A stretch of 64,000 bases of DNA from Megalonaias nervosa (Eukaryota; Mollusca; Bivalvia; Unionida; Unionidae), in the NCBI GenBank assembly GCA_016617855.1, contig JAECUM010004378.1, positions 62,001-126,000 on the forward strand, written 5' to 3'. Position 1 is the stretch's first letter. Every line of letters starts with the position of its first letter. Below the pieces are notes generated by a model. That model was not told the DNA's origin. It searched no databases and saw only the letters and a program-made list of their open reading frames with translations. Below, piece after piece: positions 63,311 to 64,000 of the stretch. The translations under genes and the position numbers were made by a program.

Positions 63311-64000
63311 CTACCTAAGAATGTAAATACCACCCTACCTACATACATAAGGTAAAGTACATGTTGCAAATAAGTTATATAAAAATAGCAAGTGTTTACC
63401 AGAATTTCATGGTGCTATTTATCAACATACCGTATCTGAAAATTCACGATTAGCTGTGCATATTTTGGTATGTTTGTTTCTTTGAATTGATATATCATCA
63501 TCGATTTGCAACGTGCTCTTTACAACTTCCATTTACGCCGTTTGAGGAAAAGACAGCCTATTTTTCCCCGGGACGTCCATGTTTTTCTCTTTTCCTTTCA
63601 ATTTAAGTACCTTCTTGGTTCCAATGGAAATGCAGTCCTAACTGGGACTCTAACGTTAGAGGGAAAACTAGGTATGGTACAATACATCCATCGCTGTAAT
63701 ACATACACAAAGCTGCATACTTGTTTTGTTCTGATAGAACGAGTTTGATATGGCGTAGGGATACGTCGAGACCCTCATAGTGAGATGTATTCATCAGCCA
63801 TGTTGAACGACTTCTTTTCCCAGGCTCGGTACAAAATAAAAGTGAGGTCTTGTTTTTATTACATACCTACATTTTTACACTTTCTAAATATTTTTAGTTT
63901 TACCGTATGAAAGAAATGGGATCTATAAAGTTCAACTCAGTCCGTCGAAAATATCTTAGCGCGGACGTCAAAGAAGGCACATACGTAGTTCGAATCTGGG
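63311..64000. other. Non-coding end of window
   Basis: No gene is seen. The final bases end in GTAGTTCGAATCTGGG, a B-box-like string that may begin the end of another tRNA-derived SINE cut by the window edge. Confidence 0.4.

Overview
The window is intron-rich, AT-rich animal nuclear DNA. Canonical GT/AG introns of 1-7 kb, tRNA-derived SINEs, several non-LTR and DIRS-type retroelements and many minisatellites point to an invertebrate. Diffuse repeats with phrasing I associate with mollusc genomes, together with the DIRS elements, suggest a lophotrochozoan, probably a mollusc; the species cannot be told from this sequence.

One gene dominates. From 551 to 52257 on the + strand lie the last 12 coding exons (483 codons plus stop) of the RNA cytidine acetyltransferase NAT10. 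They cover the rest of the GNAT acetyltransferase domain, the C-terminal RNA-binding region and a lysine-rich tail. The helicase-like N-terminal half is upstream of the window. All exon junctions keep frame. A poly(A) signal follows at 52972. A second gene converges on it from the - strand: a large last exon (54003-55410) of a lysine-rich protein with a C-terminal cysteine cluster, which I do not recognise.

The introns are a record of transposition. Intron 1 (668-7056) holds a 4.36 kb DNA transposon with perfect 14-bp terminal inverted repeats, a 6-bp target duplication and a broken BED-like zinc-finger/transposase frame; two relatives sit at 23942-25337 and 35046-35892. A 5'-truncated LINE with an 11-bp target duplication is at 17951-19910 (- strand). 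DIRS-type (tyrosine-recombinase) retroelement pieces occur at 9430-11170, about 29100-31040, 33150-33600 and 37850-39160. The best copy, with inverted terminal repeats, lies outside the gene at 56565-61960 and is itself interrupted by a SINE and a LINE. Minisatellites with units of 25, 32, 41, 45, 49, 76 and 80 bp are scattered through the introns.

The most unusual local structure is at 22055-22495. There the 3' part of a NAT10 exon together with its splice donor has been tandemly amplified (76-bp unit) into the following intron, leaving a ladder of extra donor-like sites beside the real one.

The right end (55.4-64 kb) has no recognisable host gene beyond the last-exon fragment and consists mainly of decayed retroelements.
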